64,000 nt of DNA from Herbinix sp. (GTDB taxonomy: Bacteria > Bacillota > Clostridia > Lachnospirales > Lachnospiraceae). Below, piece by piece: positions 41,088 through 50,318 of this stretch. How positions within the stretch are numbered: position 1 is the stretch's first letter; every line of letters starts with the position of its first letter. The notes under the pieces were generated by a model. It ran no database searches. It had not been told where the DNA came from and saw only the letters and a program-made list of their open reading frames with translations. The stretch lies in contig JARBTJ010000011.1 in the NCBI GenBank assembly GCA_029240245.1, forward strand, positions 1-64,000, read 5' to 3'. Both the position numbers and the translations under genes were made by a program.

Positions 41088-41238
41088 GCATGTGAAACAA
41101 TAATACCTTGCCCTGACTAAATAGTTTATATATAATTTATAAATTGCTCACTTTCAAACTCTCAAGTACCATCGGATTTCTATAGATTATTGAATTTTTT
41201 TAACGTACGAGTCATAGAATTAAATAAGTGATAAGTCT

Positions 41239-41667
41239 ATGGAGGATATGATGAGGAGGTTTAGAATAGCAGTTCTGCTTCTTACAATAGTAATTACAGT
41301 ACTGGGGATAACCGGATGTAAAACTGAGGATACCGACATCAAGAAATTAAAGGATCTGGAATTTACGGTAGTGGAGGATGCTGATCTACCTGGCGAGTTA
41401 AAAGAGATCATTGATGAAAAGAGAGAAAATCCGTTCAAACTGTCTTATTCGAATAAGGATCATTTATATATCGTAGTCGGATACGGAAAGCAGAACAGCG
41501 GCGGTTATAGCATTTCGGTGGATGATCTATATTTAACCAGTAATGCAATTTATATTGACACAAACTTAATTGGTCCGAGTCAGGATGATATGGTAACTCA
41601 GGGTGTAACCTATCCTTATGTTGTTGTTAAACTGGAATTCATGGATAAAAGCGTTGTATTTGAATAA
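41239..41667 (+). CDS. Small lipoprotein, PrcB-like C-terminal domain (tentative)
   Basis: Signal/lipobox ITGC; YIVVGYGKQNSGGYSISVDD resembles PrcB_C. Confidence 0.55.
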   Translation: MEDMMRRFRIAVLLLTIVITVLGITGCKTEDTDIKKLKDLEFTVVEDADLPGELKEIIDEKRENPFKLSYSNKDHLYIVVGYGKQNSGGYSISVDDLYLTSNAIYIDTNLIGPSQDDMVTQGVTYPYVVVKLEFMDKSVVFE

Positions 41668-41672
41668 TTTTG

Positions 41673-41703
41673 TATGGGGCCGCAATCTGCAGCCCCATTT
41701 TTA
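41673..41703 (+). terminator. Intrinsic terminator
   Basis: TGGGGCCGCAATCTGCAGCCCCATTTTT. Confidence 0.75.
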
Positions 41704-42151
41704 CAATTAGGATTACTCCGATTGGGAACTTAACTCATTGTCGTGCGTTAATACAATTATCAGTATTATTCAACGTTTATTATTCTACCATATAATGGGA
41801 ATAATTCATTTTTAATTCTTATAAGGAATATAAAATTCGATATTTATTCACTTCATACATAATTTCTGGCAAAATACAGCATACTGATATAGAAATTTCA
41901 ACTGGGCATAACAATATTTAGTAGAAATCCGTAGGACACACCAATATATTGTGGTAAAAACTAAAGTTTGGAGAAAGAGTGGTATTTATATCAATTATTT
42001 GGAAGAAAATTGTGCATATTTCTAATTATACCTAGGTATAAGGTACTAGCAAAGTGAAATTATTCCATAAAAAGTAACAAAAAAATTTAGTAATTATGTG
42101 CATATTTTTCTTTAAAAGAGTATACCGAGGGTTGAATTGTCTGAAAATTTA

Positions 42152-42181
42152 TTGACAATAACAAGAATTTAATGCTATAAT
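42152..42181 (+). promoter_or_regulatory. Strong sigma-A-like promoter upstream of veg
   Basis: TTGACA - 18 bp - TATAAT. Confidence 0.7.
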
Positions 42182-42292
42182 GTCAAGGATGCATGAAATT
42201 TGTAACGGATTTATTTAGATAAATGTGGTTATGTCCATTTGGGAATGCCGTTCCCCGCAATGGAGATAGAGAGCATTGACAAGGAGAAAATA

Positions 42293-42538
42293 ATGATGAA
42301 GCAAAATGATGTAAACAATGTGCGTAACGCTGTAATAAGACAAACGGGCAAACGAGTGAAGATTAAAATTAACAGGGGAAGGCATAAAGTTGATGTAGCA
42401 GAAGGCGTGATATCACAGACATATCCAAGCATATTTTTAATCAAAATACAGGAAAAAGATGATATGCCGATTCGATTTATGTCTTATAGCTATACGGATA
42501 TATTAACAAAGGATGTAGAACTTATACTATGCAGTTAA
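42293..42538 (+). CDS. veg: Veg family protein
   Basis: VNNVRNAVIRQTGKRVKIKINRGRHKVDVAEGVISQTYPSIFLIKI. Confidence 0.88.
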   Translation: MMKQNDVNNVRNAVIRQTGKRVKIKINRGRHKVDVAEGVISQTYPSIFLIKIQEKDDMPIRFMSYSYTDILTKDVELILCS

Positions 42539-42549
42539 AGATAAAATGA

Positions 42550-42594
42550 CAGAGGGCTAAATCGTAGAATATATACGTTTTAGTCTTTTTTTGT
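42550..42594 (+). terminator. Intrinsic terminator downstream of veg
   Basis: GGCTAAATCGTAGAATATATACGTTTTAGTC + T7. Confidence 0.75.
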
Positions 42595-42752
42595 GCCTGT
42601 TTTTCATAATAATGGGCTGTTCTTTCCATTCAAAAAGAGTTTTATGAAATATTGTACAAATTAAATAAAAGAAATCATAAAACGATTTCCTCACGAATAA
42701 GATATGACAGAGGCATTCCGTCGTATGTCCAAATTCAAGGAGGGATTTTGCA

Positions 42753-44321
42753 GTGGAATTAATAAAAAAGAATATTCATATGAATAAATTGAGATGTAAG
42801 AGCACCCTGCAGCTTACATTGGATGATGACTTTAATGTTCCCGACGTCAAGCCGGACATTGATCAAATAATAACTGAGCAGGGTGAAATTAGAATTAATG
42901 ATATAAAGGTTATGAATGGAAAACTACTGATTAAGGGTGCCCTCGTCTTTAATGTTCTCTACTTATGCGATGAGGACCAAAGACCGGTACATAATATTTC
43001 GGGGGAAATCCCTTTTGATGAAGTAGTAAATATGGAGCTGACCTGTGCGGATGACGATCCCGTTTTAAAGTGGGAATTAGAAGATTTAACGACCGGTTTG
43101 ATCAATTCCAGAAAATTAAGTGTCAGATCCATCGTTCGGTTAAATGTAGCAGTTGAAGATTTATATGATGAAGAAACGGCTGTTATGGTGGAAGGTCCGG
43201 AGGATGTACAGTACATTAGTAAGAGAATTGAAATAACAGATGTCAGCATTAATAAAAAGGATACCTACCGGATTAAGGATGAAATCATTCTTCCTGCCAA
43301 TAAAGGTAATATATCCGCACTGTTATTCAACGACATACATTTAAACAATGTTGAGGTTAGACTTCTGGAGGATAGGTTCAGCATCAAGGGAGAACTTCCG
43401 GTATTTATCTTATATACCAGTGATGATGAAGAGAATCCAATTGAATATTACGAGACAGAAATTGCTTTCAGCGGAATGATAGACTGCAACGGCTGTACGG
43501 AGGATATGATAGAAGATATCACCTTCCGAATTACAAACAAAAACATGGAAATCAAACCGGATGCAGACGGTGAGGAGCGCGTACTAGATCTGGAGATTAT
43601 CCTGGAAATGGATATCAAGGTTTACGAGATGGAAGAACCGGAGATTTTATGCGATGTATACAGCCCGTCCAAGTGCATTACCCCGTTAACAAGAGACGCT
43701 GTTTATGAGAATCTGGTAATTAAAAATAACAGTAAATATCGTGTTGCAGACCGGATTAAGGTGTCTGAGAATCAACCGAGAATTCTGCAGATCTGTCACG
43801 CCAGCGGGACAATAAAAATTGATGATATCGTACCGGTGGATACCGAACTTCAGGTTGAAGGTGTGGTAGATGTTAATATTCTTTATATTTCTGAAGATGA
43901 TAGAATTCCTATGAATTCCTTAAGAGGAGTGATTCCGTTCAGCCAGACCATCGAAGTTAAGGGTATGAAACCGGACAGCAATTTTGAGGTAAAGCCGAAC
44001 CTTGACCAGCTGAGCGTTATGATGCTTGATAGCGAGGAAATTGAAGTTAAAGCTGTTATGAATCTCAATACCATTGTATTTGACAAGATAACTGAGCCAA
44101 TTATTACAGATATAGAAGTTACAGACTTAGATTTAGAAAAGCTGCAGGCTATGCCCGGTATGATCGGATACGTTGTTAAGCCGGAGGATACCCTGTGGAA
44201 AATAGCAAAAAAATATTATACAACGGTGGATACCATTAAGAGTATCAATGATTTAGAGGATGATAGAATCAGTGCAGGTGAAAAGATTGTCATCATGAAA
44301 AAGGTGGATGTTATCATCTAA
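42753..44321 (+). CDS. DUF3794 (SPOCS) and LysM domain protein, spore-envelope type
   Basis: Two SPOCS-like domains; C-terminal LysM GYVVKPEDTLWKIAKKYYTTVDTIKSINDL. Confidence 0.88.
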   Translation: MELIKKNIHMNKLRCKSTLQLTLDDDFNVPDVKPDIDQIITEQGEIRINDIKVMNGKLLIKGALVFNVLYLCDEDQRPVHNISGEIPFDEVVNMELTCADDDPVLKWELEDLTTGLINSRKLSVRSIVRLNVAVEDLYDEETAVMVEGPEDVQYISKRIEITDVSINKKDTYRIKDEIILPANKGNISALLFNDIHLNNVEVRLLEDRFSIKGELPVFILYTSDDEENPIEYYETEIAFSGMIDCNGCTEDMIEDITFRITNKNMEIKPDADGEERVLDLEIILEMDIKVYEMEEPEILCDVYSPSKCITPLTRDAVYENLVIKNNSKYRVADRIKVSENQPRILQICHASGTIKIDDIVPVDTELQVEGVVDVNILYISEDDRIPMNSLRGVIPFSQTIEVKGMKPDSNFEVKPNLDQLSVMMLDSEEIEVKAVMNLNTIVFDKITEPIITDIEVTDLDLEKLQAMPGMIGYVVKPEDTLWKIAKKYYTTVDTIKSINDLEDDRISAGEKIVIMKKVDVII

Positions 44322-44630
44322 TCTAAAGTTTGTAATTACGGGGTTGCTGCGGAGTGAATCAGTGGAAGCGGCAGCCCCTGATTTTATTTTCATGACAGCA
44401 AAGGAACATTCATATAAGTTAGCATTTATCAAGCCTGCTACAATGAAAACCACATGATACTTGAAATTTGTTGTTGATCCCTATTAAGAAAAGAGATGAA
44501 ACAACCGAAATATATAACACAGGGAATAATTTCCGCAAAACCAAGGATGGTTAAACAATTAAGAACAAGGAGGTGTAATCCTCTGAAGAAAAATGGGCGA
44601 AACCCAAAAAAATTACAGAGGATAAATCGT

Positions 44631-45296
44631 ATGGGTGTAAATGCTATCACAAATGCAGCTGTTTATGAAAGTAACAGCACGACAAAGGGAAAAGAGAAAC
44701 AGGACAAACAGCCGGCAGCAGTAAAACAGGAGAAAACAGGCTCCGAAACTGCGGCTGTATATGAGAAAACAGATCAACCGGTAGTTAAGAATCAAGTTTA
44801 TCAAAGAGACAATGCTACGATTGAACGTCTTAAGAAGGAGGCGGAACAACGTACACAGAGTTTAAGAAAGCTTGTTGAAGAAATGCTGCTTAAGCAGGGA
44901 GAAACCTATGATAGTGCCACTGATATTTATGCTTTGCTTCGAGAAGGCAAGGTGAAAGTGGATCCGGAAACCAGAGCTCAGGCACAAAAGGACATATCAG
45001 AGGACGGTTATTGGGGTATAAATCAAACCGCTGATCGTTTGGTATCCTTTGCTAAGGCTTTGACCGGCGGAGATCCTGCCAAGGCGGATAAGATGATCGA
45101 AGCTGTGAAAAAAGGCTTTGAAGCGGCAGAAAAGGTATGGGGAGGAGAGCTACCCGGGATATGTAAGGATACCTTTGATTCGGCTATCGAAAAGCTTGAG
45201 CAGTGGAGAGACTCAGAATTTGGTGATAATTCAATGGAACAATCCGCAAAAGAAGCTTTTAGTAATCAGGCCTCAGCCACAGGAATGGCTAAATAG
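44631..45296 (+). CDS. Hypothetical protein with variable linker and conserved C-terminal region
   Basis: ORF from internal ATG at 44631 (agagg RBS); C-terminus SEDGYWGINQTADRLVSFAKALTGGDPAKADKMIEAVKKGF. Confidence 0.65.
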   Translation: MGVNAITNAAVYESNSTTKGKEKQDKQPAAVKQEKTGSETAAVYEKTDQPVVKNQVYQRDNATIERLKKEAEQRTQSLRKLVEEMLLKQGETYDSATDIYALLREGKVKVDPETRAQAQKDISEDGYWGINQTADRLVSFAKALTGGDPAKADKMIEAVKKGFEAAEKVWGGELPGICKDTFDSAIEKLEQWRDSEFGDNSMEQSAKEAFSNQASATGMAK

Positions 45297-45364
45297 ATAG
45301 GATATTAGTTCGGAGTTGAGATATAACGAAATAACCGAAACAAATCGCCAAAATAAAAATATAA

Positions 45365-45418
45365 AAAAGCTACTATAGATTCTATCCTCGGATAGATATC
45401 AATAGCAGCTTTTTTTTC
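45365..45418. terminator. Bidirectional terminator between convergent genes
   Basis: AAAAAAGCTACTATAGAT...ATCAATAGCAGCTTTTTTTT. Confidence 0.7.
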
Positions 45419-45488
45419 GCGAAAATAAAAGGGATTTTCATGCGAATATCGGCCATAGCACGCATATAATTAGCTTCAGGATCGTACA

Positions 45489-46751
45489 TTATATGCTTTG
45501 CACCATTCTTTCTTTCACAGGTTTTTTACGGAAAAGGATTAACCCTATTAACATCAGGGTTGGGAATAAAACAGCAGCAAGAAGACCGCTCCGTAAGCCT
45601 ATTTGCTCTAGGTCGAGTGTACTGTTCTGCCAGTAGGAAAAGACCTGTCCTGACTGCTGGACATTGTCCGATATTTTCCCGGCAAGCCATGGTCCGATAG
45701 AGCATCCAAGATCACCGCAAATAGCAAGGATACCAAACATTAGGGTCCCACCTCTGGGAAAGGAGGCAGAAGATAGACTAAAGGTACCCGTCCACATCAG
45801 ACTGACCGACAAACCGCAGAGACTGCAGGTAAGTAAGGACAGAAGTGGGTTCGGACTGAATACGGTGACTATATAGGTGAGAATACATAATATACTGCTG
45901 CCTACCATACATTTTCTCATGGGAAAACGATCACCAAAGAATCCATACAACATTCTCACAATTGCCATAAAAAATGCAAACAGGCCGGGGCCAAACAAAT
46001 CACCGAATAGTTTCGGAACCTGCAGACCCTTCTCTGCAAAGAGGGAGGACCACTGAGACATGGTGAGCTCACTTGCTCCGGAACAGATCATTAATAGCAT
46101 AGCAAGATAGAAGGCGGGATGTGAAAACAGTTCCTTTAACCTCATAGCTTTTCCGTCCTTTACCAGAGGAAGCAGCGGAACATGAAAAAATTGAAACATA
46201 TTATAAAGGGGAAATAAGGACCAGAGGATTGGAAGTATAAACCATACCTGTCGCCCGACGAAGCTGAGTATAAGAGTGCTTATAAATACAACGGACATCT
46301 GCCCCCAGCAATAAAAGGAATGCAATAAGCTCATGGAGGCAGCCTTATTATCGTTAGGCAGGGCTTCCACAATGGGGCTTACTATAACCTCAAGCAAACC
46401 ACCGCCAAAAGCATATAGTATAACGGAAAGGACTAACCCCAGATACGGGGAAGGCAGGATCTGCGGTAAAATTCCTAAGGATACGAGTCCGATAAAGCAA
46501 AAAGCATGGGCGAAAATCATACATTTACGGTAGCCCACACGATCGGCATACTTTGCAGCCCAGGTATCGGTAATGAGCTGCGTTGTGAAATTAATCAAAA
46601 CCAACTGACCGAGTTTCTCATACGTAATATGATAGTCAGTCTGAAAGATAATGAACAACAGAGGCGCAAGATTATTGATGATTGCCTGTGTTATGTAGCC
46701 GCGATAACAAGAATAAGTTGTATTACGGTAGGTATATTGTTTGCTTGACAT
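45489..46751 (-). CDS. MFS transporter
   Basis: 12-TM MFS-like sequence with GXXXD/R loop (WAAKYADRVGYRKCM). Confidence 0.85.
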   Translation of the reverse strand: MSSKQYTYRNTTYSCYRGYITQAIINNLAPLLFIIFQTDYHITYEKLGQLVLINFTTQLITDTWAAKYADRVGYRKCMIFAHAFCFIGLVSLGILPQILPSPYLGLVLSVILYAFGGGLLEVIVSPIVEALPNDNKAASMSLLHSFYCWGQMSVVFISTLILSFVGRQVWFILPILWSLFPLYNMFQFFHVPLLPLVKDGKAMRLKELFSHPAFYLAMLLMICSGASELTMSQWSSLFAEKGLQVPKLFGDLFGPGLFAFFMAIVRMLYGFFGDRFPMRKCMVGSSILCILTYIVTVFSPNPLLSLLTCSLCGLSVSLMWTGTFSLSSASFPRGGTLMFGILAICGDLGCSIGPWLAGKISDNVQQSGQVFSYWQNSTLDLEQIGLRSGLLAAVLFPTLMLIGLILFRKKPVKERMVQSI

Positions 46752-46850
46752 GTTAAGTACCTTTCGTATTCTATTACATGAGGTAACTACTAAGTTGGTA
46801 TCAAAAATTCGCGTTCAAAATGACCGGCAGTTATAATTCTAACCGATGAC

Positions 46851-47750
46851 TCAGTGGTTGAGTTGTTCAGGCCAATATGGTTTCGTTAAAAAAACCTGAT
46901 ACTTATATTCTGTCTTAATAAAGTGCTTATAAGCCGCGCTGGCGAGATCAGGATCATCAAATACTCCGAATACCGTCGGACCGCTTCCGCTCATTAGTGC
47001 AGTCAATGCACCAAATTCCCGTATTTTATCCTTGATTTCTTCAATGACCGGATAATTCTTCACGGTAACGGTCTGCAAAATATTGTCCATTTGTCCGGTA
47101 AGTTTTATTAAATTCCCTTCTTCTAAAGCTTCCCGCATGGCTCCAATATTAGGATGATATAATTCGGCGTGTAGGTTTAGATTTTCATATACAAATTTCG
47201 TGGAAACACTGATATCCGGTTTAACAAGTAAAATGCTACAGTCCGGCATAGGCTTTAATGGAGTGAGTACTTCACCGATTCCCTGGGATAATGCAGTGCC
47301 TTGCAGAATACAGTAGGGTACATCCGCACCTAGCGTAACGCCCAGCTTCATTAGTTCTTCCTTGGATAGCCCGGTCTGAAACAATTCATTTAAACCAAGC
47401 AAAGCTGCGGCAGCATCAGAACTGCCTCCGGCCAGACCTGCAGCCACAGGAATTGTCTTAGTTAATTTAAGAATCACACCGTTACCGGGATGATATTTAT
47501 GAAGAAATACCTCCGCAGCCTTATAAACAATGTTGTTTTTATCACAGGGCAGATAGGGATGATTCGTTTTTAAAGATATCTTATTATGATCTGCTTTTCT
47601 TATGGTCAACGTATCGTAAACATCAACGGTCTGCATGATCATGCAGACGTCATGGTAACCGTCCGCACGCTTATTTAATACATCAAGTCCAAGATTGATT
47701 TTGGCATAGGCCTTCATCCTTATGGTGTGCATAACTACCTCCGGTTTCAT
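46851..47750 (-). CDS. ispE: 4-diphosphocytidyl-2-C-methyl-D-erythritol kinase
   Basis: AYAKINLGLDVLNKRADGYHDV; PVAAGLAGGSSDAAAAL; LMSGSGPTVFGVF. Confidence 0.94.
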   Translation of the reverse strand: MKPEVVMHTIRMKAYAKINLGLDVLNKRADGYHDVCMIMQTVDVYDTLTIRKADHNKISLKTNHPYLPCDKNNIVYKAAEVFLHKYHPGNGVILKLTKTIPVAAGLAGGSSDAAAALLGLNELFQTGLSKEELMKLGVTLGADVPYCILQGTALSQGIGEVLTPLKPMPDCSILLVKPDISVSTKFVYENLNLHAELYHPNIGAMREALEEGNLIKLTGQMDNILQTVTVKNYPVIEEIKDKIREFGALTALMSGSGPTVFGVFDDPDLASAAYKHFIKTEYKYQVFLTKPYWPEQLNH

Positions 47751-47794
47751 AGATATTCGTATTCTACCATAGATTTTTAGCCTTTACAATCCGA

Positions 47795-48556
47795 CTAGTC
47801 AAAAAGGCTTTTTATATATTCCCATAACTTAAACTTGATCTTAACTGGAGTTTTCTTGCTTTTTAGACTGTCATACTCTTCCTCAGTCAACAGATATTTA
47901 AGTTTTTGGTCGGTTTTTTTATCTACAATACTGTAGGTCTCATCCACAAAGCAAAGCGGAGGGAACATGACACACCACCAGTTTTGCCCTTTGGCCTGCC
48001 CGATTTGCACACGGAGGGCTTCATAGGTTCCTGCCGGGAAGGTGTAAGCACCGTAAACCTTGATGGGAAAATACACAGGTTCCAAGGATACAGTAACCGG
48101 GTAATGATAACCGTTTTGTATTATGACCGCTTCGGCGGACTTTTCTATATCAGGAATTCTCTCAAGGATAATCTCACGAGCCTTTGCAAGGTTTTCTGCA
48201 GAGGTAAGATAAGAAGACATTTCCTCAACCAAAGCATCCTTTACCTTATACTTTAAAGATTGATCCTCTGTGCTGTCACTGTTTGCTATTACATGGAAAC
48301 GGATGATTTCACCGGCAATACCCTCCTGCAGTTCATAGGCATTGACGGCATTTGCTTTAATGAAATAGGTTGCGGCTGCAGACAGGAACAGGATGCTTAG
48401 GAATAGTAAAGTCCGAAACTTTCTTGAAGCGATATATTGTTCCGGTGAAGTTGTGTGTTTATGAATAACCGGGACGTGATAACCGGCAGTACTTTTCTTA
48501 TGTATAATCCGCTCATGTTTTTGGTATAATTGCTGTATGTAATAAAATAGTTTCAT
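47795..48556 (-). CDS. spoIIR: Stage II sporulation protein R
   Basis: IRFHVIANSDSTEDQSLKYKVKDALVEEMSS; CVMFPPLCFVD. Confidence 0.93.
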   Translation of the reverse strand: MKLFYYIQQLYQKHERIIHKKSTAGYHVPVIHKHTTSPEQYIASRKFRTLLFLSILFLSAAATYFIKANAVNAYELQEGIAGEIIRFHVIANSDSTEDQSLKYKVKDALVEEMSSYLTSAENLAKAREIILERIPDIEKSAEAVIIQNGYHYPVTVSLEPVYFPIKVYGAYTFPAGTYEALRVQIGQAKGQNWWCVMFPPLCFVDETYSIVDKKTDQKLKYLLTEEEYDSLKSKKTPVKIKFKLWEYIKSLFD

Positions 48557-48826
48557 AGACTTCTCCTTTTGGGTTGTAATATCAGGTTAATAGATGCGAA
48601 ATATGGATACCATAATTATTGCCAGTAAATGGAATTCTATTCGGTAACCGGTATTTAATTTTTGCATAAGTTAATAACGTATTGCAGCTAAAACAGAGAC
48701 GATTATCTGCTTGGTTAAGTCTGGAAATAAGGAAAAAGACTTGAACTTACTAGCAAATAATAGTACAATGAATAGGCATTCCACGAAAGAATAACGTAGG
48801 TGAGAATGGCAGCAGGAGGCTTAATT

Positions 48827-49636
48827 ATGTCGAGTAAGGCACCAATTGGTGTATTTGATTCCGGCGTAGGTGGACTAACCGTCGTTAAAGAGATCATGCA
48901 TCAGATACCCGGTGAAACGATTATTTACTTTGGTGATACGGCAAGACTTCCGTATGGAAGCAAGTCGAAGGAAACCGTTACTACATACACGAGACAGATT
49001 GTCCGTTTTTTAATGGCGAAGGATGTCAAGGCAATTGTAATCGCCTGTAATACAGCAAGTGCTTTTGCTCTCGAAACGGTGAAGGCGGAGTTTGATGTAC
49101 CTATAATCGGAGTGGTAAAGCCCGGAGCAGCGGTTGCGGCTGATACGACGAAGAATGGCATGATTGGTGTTATAGGGACGGAAGGTACCATTCGCAGTGG
49201 TATTTACAATGAATTTCTTAGCCTGACAAATCCACAGGTAAAGGTGTACGGCAAAGCCTGTCCTTTATTTGTACCTTTAGTTGAAGAAGGGTTAATTGAT
49301 GATCCTATCACGATGGAAATGGCACGCAGATATATAGGTGAACTTATAGAATATGATATTGATACCCTGGTACTTGGCTGTACCCATTATCCTTTGCTAA
49401 GGAAAACAATTCGAAAAATCGTGGGTGATCAGATAGCTCTTGTAAATCCCGCTTACGAAACAGCGAAATCCTTAAAGCAGGTATTGGTGGAGCATGCACT
49501 GGAAAATGATGAAGTATTAAAAAGTGATCATAAATTCTTTGTCAGCGACGGCGCCGAAAAGTTTAAACGGTTTGCTAACAGCATTTTACCCTGTGAGGTT
49601 GTGGAAACCAAGGACGTCAATATCGAGAATTATTAG
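48827..49636 (+). CDS. murI: Glutamate racemase
   Basis: APIGVFDSGVGGLTVVKEI; VIACNTASAFA; LVLGCTHYPLL; ATG at 48827. Confidence 0.94.
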   Translation: MSSKAPIGVFDSGVGGLTVVKEIMHQIPGETIIYFGDTARLPYGSKSKETVTTYTRQIVRFLMAKDVKAIVIACNTASAFALETVKAEFDVPIIGVVKPGAAVAADTTKNGMIGVIGTEGTIRSGIYNEFLSLTNPQVKVYGKACPLFVPLVEEGLIDDPITMEMARRYIGELIEYDIDTLVLGCTHYPLLRKTIRKIVGDQIALVNPAYETAKSLKQVLVEHALENDEVLKSDHKFFVSDGAEKFKRFANSILPCEVVETKDVNIENY

Positions 49637-49649
49637 GACGGTTTAAAAG

Positions 49650-50069
49650 ATGAAAAGGGAAGTTACAGTGACAATTGACGGGTTGCAGGCAGATGACGAG
49701 GGAGAAGCGGTCAGCATTACGGTCCCCGGAATCTACCATTTTCGCGACAATAAGCATTACATCCATTACGAAGAAAATGCAGTCCATGGAGAAGAAACAA
49801 CAAAGAATTTAATTAAAATTACCGAGGACAGGGTGGAGCTAACCAAGACAGGAAGGAATAGCACACAGATGCTATTTCATAGAAAAGAAGCTACCGAGAC
49901 TGTGTATCACACGCCTTACGGCACACTGCTACTGGAGATTCGGACCTCTGAACTTACGATAACTAAAATGCAGGATGAAATACGGGTAAAGCTTCTGTAT
50001 ACCCTATGGGCCGATGGCAGCAGGCTTTCGGACAATCAGGTATCGATCCGGATATGTTCTCGGATGTAG
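49650..50069 (+). CDS. DUF1934 family protein
   Basis: YRFRDNKHYIHYEE-like core; RNSTQMLFHRKEATETVYHTPYGTLLLEI. Confidence 0.8.
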   Translation: MKREVTVTIDGLQADDEGEAVSITVPGIYHFRDNKHYIHYEENAVHGEETTKNLIKITEDRVELTKTGRNSTQMLFHRKEATETVYHTPYGTLLLEIRTSELTITKMQDEIRVKLLYTLWADGSRLSDNQVSIRICSRM

Positions 50070-50109
50070 GCGAATAAAGAATCATGAATAAAAACTTAAT
50101 AAGATAAAG

Positions 50110-50178
50110 AAACCGGTAACTACGAAGGATAATACTAAATTCATGTATTTAAAATCCTGGGTTACCGGTTTTTATATG
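50110..50178. terminator. Terminator hairpin
   Basis: AAACCGGTAAC...GTTACCGGTTTTT. Confidence 0.6.
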
Positions 50179-50318
50179 GTTTTAATTAATCGAGGAGAAT
50201 AGTATAATACGGTTAAGTGCCTCGAAGATCAGATAGCAACATTGTATAAATTATACCGCATATTACAAGGGGTTGTGATTATTTTTAAGTTCATTAGCTT
50301 ATGCAAGGTAGATTAAAA

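Noticed and set aside
41871-41955. Possible second copy of the 16256 palindrome (catactgatat ... caatatattgtgg)
   Set aside because: Only short AT-rich words are shared; the GGTTAAAGTGTCAAA ends and inner hairpins are absent
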